Of a DNA stretch of 64,000 bases, positions 8,419 to 17,203 are shown piece by piece. The notes beneath the pieces were generated by a model. It was not told the DNA's origin and ran no database searches. It worked only from the letters and a program-made list of their open reading frames with translations. The number at the start of each line of letters is the position of its first letter. Positions within the stretch are counted from its first letter, which is position 1. Position numbers and translations under genes: made by a program. Location: positions 2,730,754-2,794,753 of the forward strand of contig NZ_UOOB01000001.1 in the NCBI RefSeq assembly GCF_900564145.1, written 5' to 3'. This DNA comes from Comamonas sp. lk (GTDB taxonomy: Bacteria; Pseudomonadota; Gammaproteobacteria; Burkholderiales; Burkholderiaceae_C).

Positions 8419-9696
8419 ATGAACGCACCTCTTTCTACTGTTTCCTCTTCCTCGCGCCGTTGGTGGACGGCCGTTGGCGCAGCCACCGTGGTGGTTGCCG
8501 CCGGGGGCGCAGCCCTGGGCTTGCAAACCTCGCACGCCGAAGCGCCCGCCCATGCTGCATCGCCGGCCATTCCCGTGTCCGTAGCCGCCGTGGTGCAGCA
8601 GGATGTAGCCCTGTGGGACGAGTTCTCGGGTCGACTCGAAGCCGTGCAGCGTGTGGACATCCGCCCGCGCGTGGCCGGTGCCGTGCAGGCCGTGCACTTT
8701 CGCGAAGGCGCACTGGTGAAGCAGGGCGATCTGCTGTTCACCGTGGACCCTGCGCCTTACGCCGCTGAGGTGGACCGTGCCGATGCCCAGGTCGTCGCCG
8801 CCCAGGCCCGCGTGTCGTACACGCGCAGCGATATGGAGCGTGCCACTCGCCTATGGGACGAGCGCGCCATTGCCCAGCGCGAGCGGGACGAGCGCGTAAA
8901 CGCCCAGCGCGAAGCCGACGCCAATCTGCGTGCCGCCCAGGCAGCGCTGCAGACGGCACGCCTGAATCTCTCCTACACCCAGGTTCGCGCTCCCGTGGCC
9001 GGTCGTGTGGGTCGCATCGAAGTGACCATGGGCAATCTGGTCGATGCCGGCGCCAGCGCCCCTGTGCTGACCACCTTGGTCTCGGTGAGTCCCATCTACG
9101 CGAGCTTTGACACCGACGAGCAGGTGGTGGCGCGCGCCTTCGACGGCCTGGATAGCGGCAAGAGTGCCCAGGGCGGCCGGGCGCTCATAGAACGCATCCC
9201 TGTACAGATGGGCACGGGCACGGCTGGGAGCACACCGTACACCGGTCACCTGCAGCTTATCGACAACCAGGTGGACGCCAAGAGCGGCACGGTGCGGGTA
9301 CGCGCCGTGTTTGACAACACGGACGGCGCCCTCATGCCCGGCCAGTTTGCGCGCATCCGCATGGGCCAGGCACAGAGCACCTCGGCCGTACTGATCAATG
9401 AACGTGCCGTGGGCACGGACCAAAACAAGAAATTCGTCATGGTCGTGGGCGAAGGCGACAAGGCCGAGTACCGCGAAGTGCAGCTGGGCGCGCCGGTCAA
9501 TGGCCTGCGCGTCGTCACCTCGGGCCTCAAGGCTGGGGAGCGCATCGTCGTCAACGGCCTGCAGCGCGTGCGCCCCGGTGCCGTGATCACCCCACAGAAC
9601 GTACCCATGAGCGCCAAGGCCGAACTACTGACAGGTGAAGCTGCGCAGGCCCAGGCAGGCGACAAGCCGTCTGCTGCCACGCAGCCCGCGGCCTGA
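8419..9696 (+). CDS. RND efflux membrane fusion protein (MexE/AcrA-like)
   Basis: Periplasmic adaptor of a tripartite RND pump, 425 aa. An N-terminal membrane anchor (WWTAVGAATVVVAAGG) is followed by the lipoyl half-motifs (IRPRVAGAVQAVHFREGALVKQGD and LNLSYTQVRAPVAGRVG) flanking an Ala/Arg-rich alpha-hairpin (about 115-165), a beta-barrel domain and a membrane-proximal domain ending in the usual Pro/Ala-rich tail. It bridges the permease and the outer-membrane channel encoded next. The permease gene begins 26 bp downstream. The anchor lacks an obvious lipobox Cys, so it is probably held by the hydrophobic N-terminus. Confidence 0.93.
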   Translation: MNAPLSTVSSSSRRWWTAVGAATVVVAAGGAALGLQTSHAEAPAHAASPAIPVSVAAVVQQDVALWDEFSGRLEAVQRVDIRPRVAGAVQAVHFREGALVKQGDLLFTVDPAPYAAEVDRADAQVVAAQARVSYTRSDMERATRLWDERAIAQRERDERVNAQREADANLRAAQAALQTARLNLSYTQVRAPVAGRVGRIEVTMGNLVDAGASAPVLTTLVSVSPIYASFDTDEQVVARAFDGLDSGKSAQGGRALIERIPVQMGTGTAGSTPYTGHLQLIDNQVDAKSGTVRVRAVFDNTDGALMPGQFARIRMGQAQSTSAVLINERAVGTDQNKKFVMVVGEGDKAEYREVQLGAPVNGLRVVTSGLKAGERIVVNGLQRVRPGAVITPQNVPMSAKAELLTGEAAQAQAGDKPSAATQPAA

Positions 9697-9722
9697 GCAC
9701 CGACCGCCAGAAAGACAAGAAC

Positions 9723-12700
9723 ATGAACCTTTCCCGCTTTTTCATCGACCGCCCCATTTTTGCCGGGGTGTTGTCGGTGCTCATCTTCCTGAGTGGTCTG
9801 ATCGCCCTGCGCGCGCTGCCGATCTCGGAATACCCTGAAGTCGCGCCGCCGTCCGTGGTGGTACGCGCCACCTACCCAGGCGCCAACCCCAAGGTGATCG
9901 CCGAAACCGTGGCTACGCCGCTGGAGGAATCCATCAACGGTGTGGAAGGCATGCTCTACATGGGCAGCCAGGCCACCACCGACGGCGTGATGACATTGAC
10001 CGTCACCTTTGCCCTGGGAACCGACCCCGACAAGGCACAGCAGCTGGTGCAAAACCGCGTCTCCCAGGCCGAGCCACGCCTGCCAGAAGAAGTTCGCCGC
10101 CTGGGCATCACCACGGTGAAAAGTGCGCCCGACCTGACCATGGTCGTGCACATGGTCTCGCCCAACGGCCGCTACGACATCGACTACCTGCGCAACTACG
10201 CCGTTCTGAACGTCAAGGATCGTCTGGCGCGTATTCAGGGCGTGGGTCAGGTGCAAATCTTCGGTGGTGGCGACTACTCCATGCGTGCCTGGCTGGATCC
10301 CCAGAAGGTGGCACAGCGCGGCCTCTCGGCCGCCGATGTGGTCGCCGCCATTCGCGGTCAGAACGTGCAGGCCGCAGCCGGCGTGGTGGGCCAGTCGCCG
10401 GGCCTGAAGGGTGTGGACATGCAACTGTCCATCAACGCCCAAGGGCGTCTGCAGACCGAAGAAGAATTTGGCGACATCATCGTCAAGACCGGTGCCGATG
10501 GTGCCGTGACGCGTCTGCGCGACGTGGCCCGTCTGGAGCTGGGCGCGGCCGACTATTCACTGCGTTCGCTGCTCAACAACGACCCGGCCGTGGGCATGGG
10601 CGTGTTCCAGGCACCAGGTTCCAATGCCCTGGATATTTCGGCCAATGTGCGTTCCACCATGGCCGAGCTGCAGAAGAACATGCCCGAAGGCGTGGAGTTC
10701 CGCATAGCCTATGACCCCACGCAGTTCGTGCGTGCGTCGATCAAGTCCGTGATCCAGACGCTGCTGGAGGCTGTGGCCCTGGTGGTGATCGTGGTGATCT
10801 TGTTCCTGCAGACCTGGCGCGCCTCCATCATTCCGCTGCTGGCGGTGCCGGTGTCGGTGGTTGGCACCTTCGCAGTGCTGCACTTACTGGGCTTTTCCAT
10901 CAATGCGTTGAGCTTGTTCGGCCTGGTGCTGGCCATCGGCATCGTGGTGGACGACGCCATCGTGGTGGTGGAGAACGTCGAGCGCAACATCGAGGCAGGC
11001 CTGAGCCCGCGCGAGGCCACCTACCGCGCCATGCGCGAAGTGTCCGGCCCCATCATCGCCATCGCCCTGGTGCTGGTCGCCGTGTTCGTTCCGTTGGCTT
11101 TCATCAGCGGTCTCACGGGACAGTTCTACCGCCAGTTCGCGGTGACCATCGCCATCTCGACGGTGATTTCGGCCATCAACTCGCTGACCCTGTCGCCTGC
11201 GCTCTCGGCGCTCTTGCTCCGTGGTCACCATGAGCCCAAGGACGCGCTGACGCGCGGCATGGACAAGGTGCTGGGCGGGTTCTTCCGCCGCTTCAACAGC
11301 CTGTTCCACCGTGGCTCGGAGGCCTACAGCGGCGGCGTCAAGCGGGTCATCGGCCGCAAGGCCTTGATGCTGGTGATCTACGCTGCGCTGGTCGCAGCCA
11401 CCTGGGGTCTGTTCAAGATCGTTCCCGGCGGCTTTGTGCCCGCGCAGGACAAGCAGTACCTGGTGGGCTTTGCGCAGCTGCCTGACGGCGCCACGCTGGA
11501 CCGCACCGAAGACGTGATCCGCCGCATGGGCGAGATCGTCAAGACCAACCCCAATGTGGAAGACGCCATTGCCTTCCCGGGCCTGTCGATCAACGGCTTC
11601 ACCAACAGCTCCAACTCCGGCATCGTGTTTGTCACACTCAAGCCCTTTGCCGAACGCACGCGTGCCGACCAGAGCGGCGGCGCCGTTGCTGGCCAGCTGA
11701 ATCAGGCCTTTGGCAGCATTCAGGAAGCCTTCATCGCCATGTTCCCACCGCCCCCCGTGGCGGGCCTGGGCACGACCGGCGGCTTCAAGCTGCAGATCGA
11801 GGATCGCGCTTCGTTGGGCTATGACGCCATGGATGCGGCCGTGAAGGCCTTCATGGCCAAGGCCTACCAGACGCCCGAGCTGGCCGGTCTGTTCACCAGC
11901 TGGCAGGTCAACGTGCCCCAGCTCTATGCGGCCATCGACCGTACCAAGGCGCGCCAGCTCGGTGTGCCTGTGACCGACATCTTCGAGACGCTGCAGATCT
12001 ATCTGGGCAGCCTGTACGCCAACGACTTCAACCAGTTCGGCCGCACCTATAGCGTGAGGGTTCAGGCCGATGCCGCCTACCGGGCGCGCGCCGAAGACGT
12101 GGGCCTGCTCAAGGTGCGCTCCACCACGGGCGAGATGGTGCCGCTGTCGGCGCTGATGAAGATCGAGCCCAGCTTTGGGCCCGAACGTGCCATGCGCTAC
12201 AACGGCTTTCTGGCCGCCGATGTGAACGGAGGGCCCGCGCCCGGCTTCTCCTCGGGCCAGGCCCAGGCGGCCATTGAACGCATCGCCGCCGAAACCCTGC
12301 CGCAGGGCATTGGTTTCGAATGGACCGAGCTGACCTACCAGGAAATCCTGGCCGGCAATTCCGCCGTGCTGGTCTTCCCCATCGCCATCCTGCTGGTGTT
12401 CCTGGTGCTGGCTGCGCAGTACGAAAGCCTGACGCTGCCGATCGCCATCATCCTGATCGTGCCCATGGGCCTCTTGGCCGCCATGACGGGCGTGTGGCTC
12501 AGCGGGGGCGACAACAACGTGTTCACGCAGATCGGACTCATCGTGCTGGTGGGGCTATCGGCCAAGAACGCCATCCTGATCGTGGAGTTCGCGCGGGAGC
12601 TTGAATTTGCCGGCCGCACGCCCGTGCAGGCCGCCATCGAGGCCAGCCGCCTGCGCCTGCGCCCGATTCTCATGACCTCGCTGGCCTTCGTGATGGGTGT

Positions 12701-12965
12701 GCTGCCTCTGGTGCTTTCTACGGGAGCCGGCGCCGAGATGCGCAGCGCCATGGGCGTGGCGGTGTTCGCCGGAATGATTGGCGTGACGGCCTTCGGCCTG
12801 TTCCTGACCCCGGTGTTCTACGTGGTGCTGCGCCGCATGGCCGGCAACCGTCCACTGCAGCAGCACGGCAGCCATACAGCGCCGCTGGGCGATGAAGACC
12901 AGGGCGCGGGTCACGGTGCCTCAGCCTACCCTGTGATTGCCGCGCCGCGCGGGCAGCACGAATGA
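9723..12965 (+). CDS. RND multidrug efflux permease (HAE1 family)
   Basis: Inner-membrane proton/drug antiporter, 1080 aa, the length of MexF/AcrB-type pumps. It begins with the family opening (FFIDRPIFAGVLSVLI), has two large periplasmic loops and 12 predicted membrane helices, and carries the proton-relay motif GIVVDDAIVVVEN in TM4. PIAILLVFLVLAAQYES and LIVLVGLSAKNAILIVEFA occur in the second half. The C-terminal tail of about 50 residues past TM12 is His/Gly-rich and looks unstructured. The stop overlaps the start of the outer-membrane factor by 4 bp, indicating coupled translation. Substrates cannot be read from sequence. Confidence 0.95.
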   Translation: MNLSRFFIDRPIFAGVLSVLIFLSGLIALRALPISEYPEVAPPSVVVRATYPGANPKVIAETVATPLEESINGVEGMLYMGSQATTDGVMTLTVTFALGTDPDKAQQLVQNRVSQAEPRLPEEVRRLGITTVKSAPDLTMVVHMVSPNGRYDIDYLRNYAVLNVKDRLARIQGVGQVQIFGGGDYSMRAWLDPQKVAQRGLSAADVVAAIRGQNVQAAAGVVGQSPGLKGVDMQLSINAQGRLQTEEEFGDIIVKTGADGAVTRLRDVARLELGAADYSLRSLLNNDPAVGMGVFQAPGSNALDISANVRSTMAELQKNMPEGVEFRIAYDPTQFVRASIKSVIQTLLEAVALVVIVVILFLQTWRASIIPLLAVPVSVVGTFAVLHLLGFSINALSLFGLVLAIGIVVDDAIVVVENVERNIEAGLSPREATYRAMREVSGPIIAIALVLVAVFVPLAFISGLTGQFYRQFAVTIAISTVISAINSLTLSPALSALLLRGHHEPKDALTRGMDKVLGGFFRRFNSLFHRGSEAYSGGVKRVIGRKALMLVIYAALVAATWGLFKIVPGGFVPAQDKQYLVGFAQLPDGATLDRTEDVIRRMGEIVKTNPNVEDAIAFPGLSINGFTNSSNSGIVFVTLKPFAERTRADQSGGAVAGQLNQAFGSIQEAFIAMFPPPPVAGLGTTGGFKLQIEDRASLGYDAMDAAVKAFMAKAYQTPELAGLFTSWQVNVPQLYAAIDRTKARQLGVPVTDIFETLQIYLGSLYANDFNQFGRTYSVRVQADAAYRARAEDVGLLKVRSTTGEMVPLSALMKIEPSFGPERAMRYNGFLAADVNGGPAPGFSSGQAQAAIERIAAETLPQGIGFEWTELTYQEILAGNSAVLVFPIAILLVFLVLAAQYESLTLPIAIILIVPMGLLAAMTGVWLSGGDNNVFTQIGLIVLVGLSAKNAILIVEFARELEFAGRTPVQAAIEASRLRLRPILMTSLAFVMGVLPLVLSTGAGAEMRSAMGVAVFAGMIGVTAFGLFLTPVFYVVLRRMAGNRPLQQHGSHTAPLGDEDQGAGHGASAYPVIAAPRGQHE

Positions 12966-14449
12966 GACGGAGTTTTTCAATGACGCTATTTTTTCCTGCC
13001 TCTATCGCACGCCTGGTGCCGCTGGCTGCGGCCCTGGCCTTGGCTGGCTGCATGAGTATTCCGGCGGTTCCGGAGCATGCCGGTGTGCCTGTGCCTGCCG
13101 CTTTCAGTGAAGCCGCTGACACCGTGTCGTGGACTACGGCAGCTCCCGCCGAGGCTCAGCCGCGCGGCGCGTGGTGGTTGGGCTTTCGCGACCCGGTGCT
13201 GAGCGATCTGGTGCAGCGCGCCGGCGACGGCAACACCACCGTGCAAGAGGCTGCAGCACGGCTGGCAGAGGCTAGGGCACTGCTGCGATCGGCTGATGCC
13301 AACCGCGCTGCGCAAATAGGCGCGTCCACCGGTGTGGCGCGCCAGGCGGGTGCGAACACCGCCAACGGCACCACGCCCGCCACGCTGGCTACAGCCGGCT
13401 TGAATGTGTCGTACGAGCTCGACCTGTTCGGCCGCCTGTCGCAAGCCAGTGCCGCAGCCCAGCTCGATGCCCAGGCGCGCAAGGCCTTGTTGCAGAGCAC
13501 ACTGCTCATGACACAGGCCGACGTGGCGCAGACCTATTTGCAACTGCGCGCTGTGCAGACCGAACGCGCTTTGGTCGATGAAGGTCTTCAGGCCTATCAA
13601 AGCACGCTACGCCTGACCGAGCGCCGCTTTCAGGCGGGTGATGTGGCCGAGCTGGACGTGGCCCGCGTGCAGACCGAGGTGGCCTCCACCGAATCCGACG
13701 CCCTGGCGCTGCAGCGCCAGCAGGCCCTGCTGACCCACGCACTGGCCGTGCTGGTGGGCAAGGTGTCCACGGGCTTTACTTTGGCGCCTGCTGCGGGCGA
13801 AGCAACGCTGCCGGTGATTCCCGCTGGCGTGCCTGGTACCGTACTGGCGCGCCGGCCCGACGTATCAGCCGCGCAGGCAGCCGTACTGGCCGCGCAAGCA
13901 CGCGTGGGCGTGGCGCAGGCGGCGTGGTTCCCGGCCGTCACGCTGACAGGCAACGGTGGCTACGCATCGCCCGAGCTGGGCGACCTGCTCAAGTGGTCGG
14001 CACGGTCTTGGGGCATAGGCGCGCTGCTGTCGCTGCCGATCTTCGACGGTGGTCGACGCGCTGCGCAAGAGGAGGGCGCCCGCGCGCGAATGGATGCCGC
14101 CATGGCGGCCCATCGTGGCCAGGTGCTCACGGCGTTTCGCGAAGTGGAAGATCAGTTGAGCGCATTGCGCCTGCTGGACGGCCAAGCCCAAGCCCAGGGC
14201 CGCGCCGTGCAGTCTGCCGTACGTGCAACGCAACTGTCGGACTCGCGCTACCGCAACGGCATGGTCAGTCAGCTGGAGCTGCTGGATGCCCGCCGCAGCG
14301 AGCTGCGCAACCGCCGCCAGGCGCTGCAGGTGCGCACGGCGCAATACACAGCCACCGTAGCGCTGATCCGCGCGCTGGGCGGCGGCTGGGAAACGATGCC
14401 AGTGGCAGGGGTAACCCTGCCGCAGAAATTTGCCGCTGCACAGCACTGA
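12962..14449 (+). CDS. NodT-family RND outer-membrane factor lipoprotein
   Basis: Outer-membrane channel of the efflux system (OprM/NodT family), 495 aa. The signal peptide carries a lipobox (LALAGC), so the mature protein is acylated. The two repeated OEP domains are visible, with the typical YELDLFGRLS and SLPIFDGGRRAAQ motifs and long Ala/Gln-rich helices. The start overlaps the permease stop (ATGA); a second ATG at 12980 with a shorter n-region would also give a good signal peptide. With the two preceding genes it completes the pump. Confidence 0.93.
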   Translation: MRRSFSMTLFFPASIARLVPLAAALALAGCMSIPAVPEHAGVPVPAAFSEAADTVSWTTAAPAEAQPRGAWWLGFRDPVLSDLVQRAGDGNTTVQEAAARLAEARALLRSADANRAAQIGASTGVARQAGANTANGTTPATLATAGLNVSYELDLFGRLSQASAAAQLDAQARKALLQSTLLMTQADVAQTYLQLRAVQTERALVDEGLQAYQSTLRLTERRFQAGDVAELDVARVQTEVASTESDALALQRQQALLTHALAVLVGKVSTGFTLAPAAGEATLPVIPAGVPGTVLARRPDVSAAQAAVLAAQARVGVAQAAWFPAVTLTGNGGYASPELGDLLKWSARSWGIGALLSLPIFDGGRRAAQEEGARARMDAAMAAHRGQVLTAFREVEDQLSALRLLDGQAQAQGRAVQSAVRATQLSDSRYRNGMVSQLELLDARRSELRNRRQALQVRTAQYTATVALIRALGGGWETMPVAGVTLPQKFAAAQH

Positions 14450-14716
14450 CCCCACGGCGTTAGACCAAGGCCCGGCACGCACAGCAAGTTGAAAAATATC
14501 AGCAAGCCAGTGCATGCCGGGCAGGTAGAGCCGTTGCCCGACTCGTTCACTACGCAAACGAAAAGACAGCAAATGCAAGTTTTGATGATTTTTATTCTTC
14601 AAACCGCATCCAGCGGCTGATTGCCTGCGTATTCACTCATAAGCGATGGCAAGGCATGACTTGCCATCAATACAAAAGAGCTGGCTACAAAGCGAGCTTG
14701 TCTTTCACAATGGGGC

Positions 14717-15292
14717 ATGAGCGCACCCCAACTGGATCAAGAGCTGATGGAACTTCTGGACCGTATCGCCACGCATGAGGAGCTTGCGCTCAAGCGCCTG
14801 TACGATTTGACCTCGTCCCGGCTGTATGGGCTCGCGCTGCGCATTCTGGGACACAAGGACTGGGCCGAAGACGTGCTGCAGGAAAGCTATCTTCATGTCT
14901 GGCGGGGAGCCGGTGACTATCGGGCCTCGCTCAGCCCGCCTCTGGCGTGGTTGGGGCTGGTAGTGCGCAGCAGGTCGCTGGACTTTCTGCGCCGTCGCAG
15001 GGCTGAGCGCCTGCATCTGCATGAAGACTTTGATGAAATGCAGACATCGCTTGCAGATGTGGGAGAGCAGGGCCCGCAACAGCTTGCAGAAGCCAGCGAG
15101 CAAGCCCTGGTGCTGCAGCAGTGCTTGCAGAGGCTGGAGCAGCGCCAGCGCGAGCTGGTCAGTCTTTCCTATTTGCGCGACTTGAGCCACAGCGAGCTGG
15201 CTGCGCAGCTGCAGCTGCCACTAGGAACGGTGAAGACCTGGATCCGGCGCGGGCTGGAACAGCTGCGCCAATGCATGGCGCGCTATGTGTAA
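14717..15292 (+). CDS. ECF RNA polymerase sigma factor
   Basis: 191-aa sigma-70 family protein with only regions 2 and 4, hence an extracytoplasmic-function sigma. Region 2 contains LYGLALRILGHKDWAEDVLQES; region 4 contains a helix-turn-helix (SHSELAAQLQLPLGTVKTWIRRGLEQLR). The next gene, 18 bp downstream, is an RskA-like anti-sigma factor, so this belongs with the SigK-like ECF group. The pair probably autoregulates, but I did not identify a promoter motif in the 267-bp upstream gap. Confidence 0.9.
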   Translation: MSAPQLDQELMELLDRIATHEELALKRLYDLTSSRLYGLALRILGHKDWAEDVLQESYLHVWRGAGDYRASLSPPLAWLGLVVRSRSLDFLRRRRAERLHLHEDFDEMQTSLADVGEQGPQQLAEASEQALVLQQCLQRLEQRQRELVSLSYLRDLSHSELAAQLQLPLGTVKTWIRRGLEQLRQCMARYV

Positions 15293-15310
15293 ATTGCCGA
15301 AGCAAGCATC

Positions 15311-16123
15311 ATGAACCTCGGCCAACACCCTCAACTGCTGGATCGCCTTGCGGCCTCATACGCGCTTGGCACCTTGAGAGGCGGAGCACGACGCCGTTTT
15401 GAAACCCTGGCGCGTGAGAATTCCCGAGTGCGCGCGGCGGCCTTGCTGTGGCAAGGACGCTGGTCGGCGTTGCCTGAATTACAGACGCCGCATACACCCG
15501 ATGCTGCCGTCTGGATTCGTATCAACAATCTGCTTCAGGCGGAAAAGAGCAGGGCGGCTGCACAACCGGTGCCTGACAGCACCGCAAAAGTGGGGCTCGC
15601 TTCCATCCGCTCTGCTCTGGCATGGTGGCGCGGCGCTGCAATTGTGGGAGCTTGTGCCAGTGCGGCTGTGCTTGCGATTGGGCTATGGTCAAACCAGGCC
15701 ATCAAGCAAGAAGCCGGCGCTCAGTTGGCCCAGCTACGCACCGAGGTGCAGACGGCCCAGGCCGCGCTTGCTTCCGCGCCGCAAATTCAGTATGTGGCCG
15801 TGCTGGCGGACGCAAAAGCCGATGCGTCCATGCTGGTCACTTTTGACCCAGCACACAACAGCCTGGTACTGCAACGCGTGGGCAATTTCCAGGAAGGACA
15901 GGATAAATCGCTGCAGCTATGGGCCTTGCCGCCACAAGGCGGGCCGCGCTCTCTAGGTGTTCTAGGACAGGAAAAGTTGCTCAAGCTGACTGCAGGAGCA
16001 TCGCAGGTGGAGGCCGTGCCGACCTTAGCCGTCAGCCTGGAGCCCAAAGGAGGGGTTCCTAGCGAGACAGGGCCTACCGGACCGGTACTTTTCAAGGGCG
16101 CTTTGATCCGGCGTGATCTTTAG
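15311..16123 (+). CDS. RskA-type anti-sigma factor
   Basis: 270-aa single-pass membrane regulator. The cytoplasmic N-terminal part (about 1-75) has the anti-sigma domain pattern (LAASYALGTLRGGARRRFE); one transmembrane helix lies near 105-125 (AAIVGACASAAVLAIGLW); the periplasmic C-terminal domain has the RskA features YVAVLADAKADASMLVTFD and KSLQLWALPPQGGPRSLGV. It should sequester the ECF sigma encoded just upstream and release it on a membrane or periplasmic signal. The periplasmic stimulus is unknown. Confidence 0.88.
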   Translation: MNLGQHPQLLDRLAASYALGTLRGGARRRFETLARENSRVRAAALLWQGRWSALPELQTPHTPDAAVWIRINNLLQAEKSRAAAQPVPDSTAKVGLASIRSALAWWRGAAIVGACASAAVLAIGLWSNQAIKQEAGAQLAQLRTEVQTAQAALASAPQIQYVAVLADAKADASMLVTFDPAHNSLVLQRVGNFQEGQDKSLQLWALPPQGGPRSLGVLGQEKLLKLTAGASQVEAVPTLAVSLEPKGGVPSETGPTGPVLFKGALIRRDL

Positions 16124-16344
16124 CGTACGTACCCCGCACTCTGCGGGATACCACGGCCTTTAATACTCAGGAAAACTCCAACCCGCAAAGCACAAACCTC
16201 ACTGTTGGAGAACTGAGATCAGGCAAGCTTTGACACCGCTTGTAAAGACAACACCATACAATGCCTGTTTTTGTTGCAAACGCATATTGCATTGCAGCAA
16301 AACAATGCATTTCAACACTCTCGGAAACAACGGAGATTTCTTAC

Positions 16345-16878
16345 ATGTCTTTTAGCAGCTCTGATGACGACAGCCAAACACGCTTTGCCCTGGGTTTTCT
16401 GTTTGCCCTGATTGCCCTGGTCGTTTCCACCGTGGTGGGAACCGTGGTCTACAAGCGCGGCATCGCCCATGCGCCTGCAACTTCCGGCGCCAGCGCCCAG
16501 ATGCCAGCAGGCAATGCCACTAATGTTCCTGTCATCGTGCAGGCAGATGTTGCCAGCGTCATCGTTGAAAACGGTGTGGTGAAGTTTTACTTTGCATCTG
16601 GCAAGGCTGAAGTGGCCGAAGGCGGCAATGTGGCCCTGGCAGATATCGTCAAGGGCGTTCAAGCAGGCAAGCGTGCGATGGTCTCTGGCTTCCATGACGC
16701 CACGGGCGGCGCTGAAATCAACGCCGAACTGGCCAAACAACGCGCTCAAGCCGTGCAGATTGCACTGATTGCTCTGGGCGTGGCCGAAGACAAGGTAGAA
16801 CTGAAAAAGCCCGAAGAATTGCAAGCCAGCGGCAGCAATGCAGAAGCTCGCCGCGTCGAAGTGATTTTGATCGACTGA
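16345..16878 (+). CDS. OmpA/MotB C-terminal-domain membrane protein
   Basis: 177-aa protein with an N-terminal membrane helix (ALGFLFALIALVVSTVVGTVVY) and an OmpA-like peptidoglycan-binding domain (KFYFASGKAEVAEGG ... VSGFHDATGGAEINAELAKQRAQAV ... ARRVEV). Likely an inner-membrane-anchored, cell-wall-interacting protein. ATG 16345 is chosen because GGAGA lies 8 bp upstream; the longer in-frame extension from 16261 has no family character. It is followed by a strong bidirectional terminator and is the last chromosomal gene before the prophage. Confidence 0.8.
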   Translation: MSFSSSDDDSQTRFALGFLFALIALVVSTVVGTVVYKRGIAHAPATSGASAQMPAGNATNVPVIVQADVASVIVENGVVKFYFASGKAEVAEGGNVALADIVKGVQAGKRAMVSGFHDATGGAEINAELAKQRAQAVQIALIALGVAEDKVELKKPEELQASGSNAEARRVEVILID

Positions 16879-16897
16879 TCGACACGCTTTTCCTAAC

Positions 16898-16937
16898 AAA
16901 AAACCCGATGGCGCATTTGCTGCCATCGGGTTTTTTG
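16898..16937. terminator. Bidirectional intrinsic terminator
   Basis: AAAAACCCGATGGC and GCCATCGGGTTTTTT flank a short loop (gcatttgct), giving an uninterrupted stem with A-tract on the left and T-tract on the right. It serves the OmpA-domain gene from the left and the truncated leftward gene fragment from the right. Confidence 0.9.
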
Positions 16938-16959
16938 TTGTGTTGTTCAGCTGTGTGAA

Positions 16960-17028
16960 TCAGCGCAGGCCCGTGCCTTGACCGTGATCATCGCGGCGTT
17001 CAATCAGCTCAATCTTATAGCTGATGTA
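16960..17028 (-). pseudogene. C-terminal fragment of a host gene, probable attL
   Basis: On the minus strand this stretch reads as 22 codons ending IELIERRDDHGQGTGLR then TGA, facing the bidirectional terminator exactly as the end of a real gene would. Upstream the frame closes at a TAA (17029-17031) in AT-rich sequence of phage type. The simplest reading is that the prophage integrated into the 3' part of a leftward protein-coding gene, leaving its last codons here while the rest lies beyond the right end of the prophage. The parent gene is not recognised, and the right junction is outside the window, so the core sequence cannot be confirmed. Confidence 0.5.
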
Positions 17029-17203
17029 TTACCAGCCATTTTTTCTTAATTCCTTTATTAATCAATAGCTTACAAAGATGTAAATATTCTTGAATTGGCT
17101 CAAATACGTTGAAAACCTGCTCCAGCCGCCACAAAATGGCGGCCAAGACTCAATCTGACGCACGCAGATATTAGATTGATCGAACCAACAGGAGCAGCAC
17201 TTC
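17029..17203. promoter_or_regulatory. Integrase upstream region with repeats
   Basis: AT-rich left end of the prophage. It contains a 7-bp stem GCCGCCA/TGGCGGC (17125-17131 with 17137-17143). The octamer CTCAATCT occurs at 17008-17015 and 17149-17156, and its inverse core AGATTGA at 17173-17179; these could be arm-type integrase sites. The integrase ribosome site AGGAG is near 17190. No tRNA gene is present. Confidence 0.4.

Noticed and set aside
8738..14602. Long reverse-strand reading frames within the RND operon
   Set aside because: They are typical GC-rich antisense frames, rich in Arg/His/Gly and lacking domains, over strongly supported genes.
16938..17203. A tRNA gene as the integration target
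   Set aside because: No cloverleaf or T-loop consensus (GGTTCRANYCC) could be found on either strand near the integrase.
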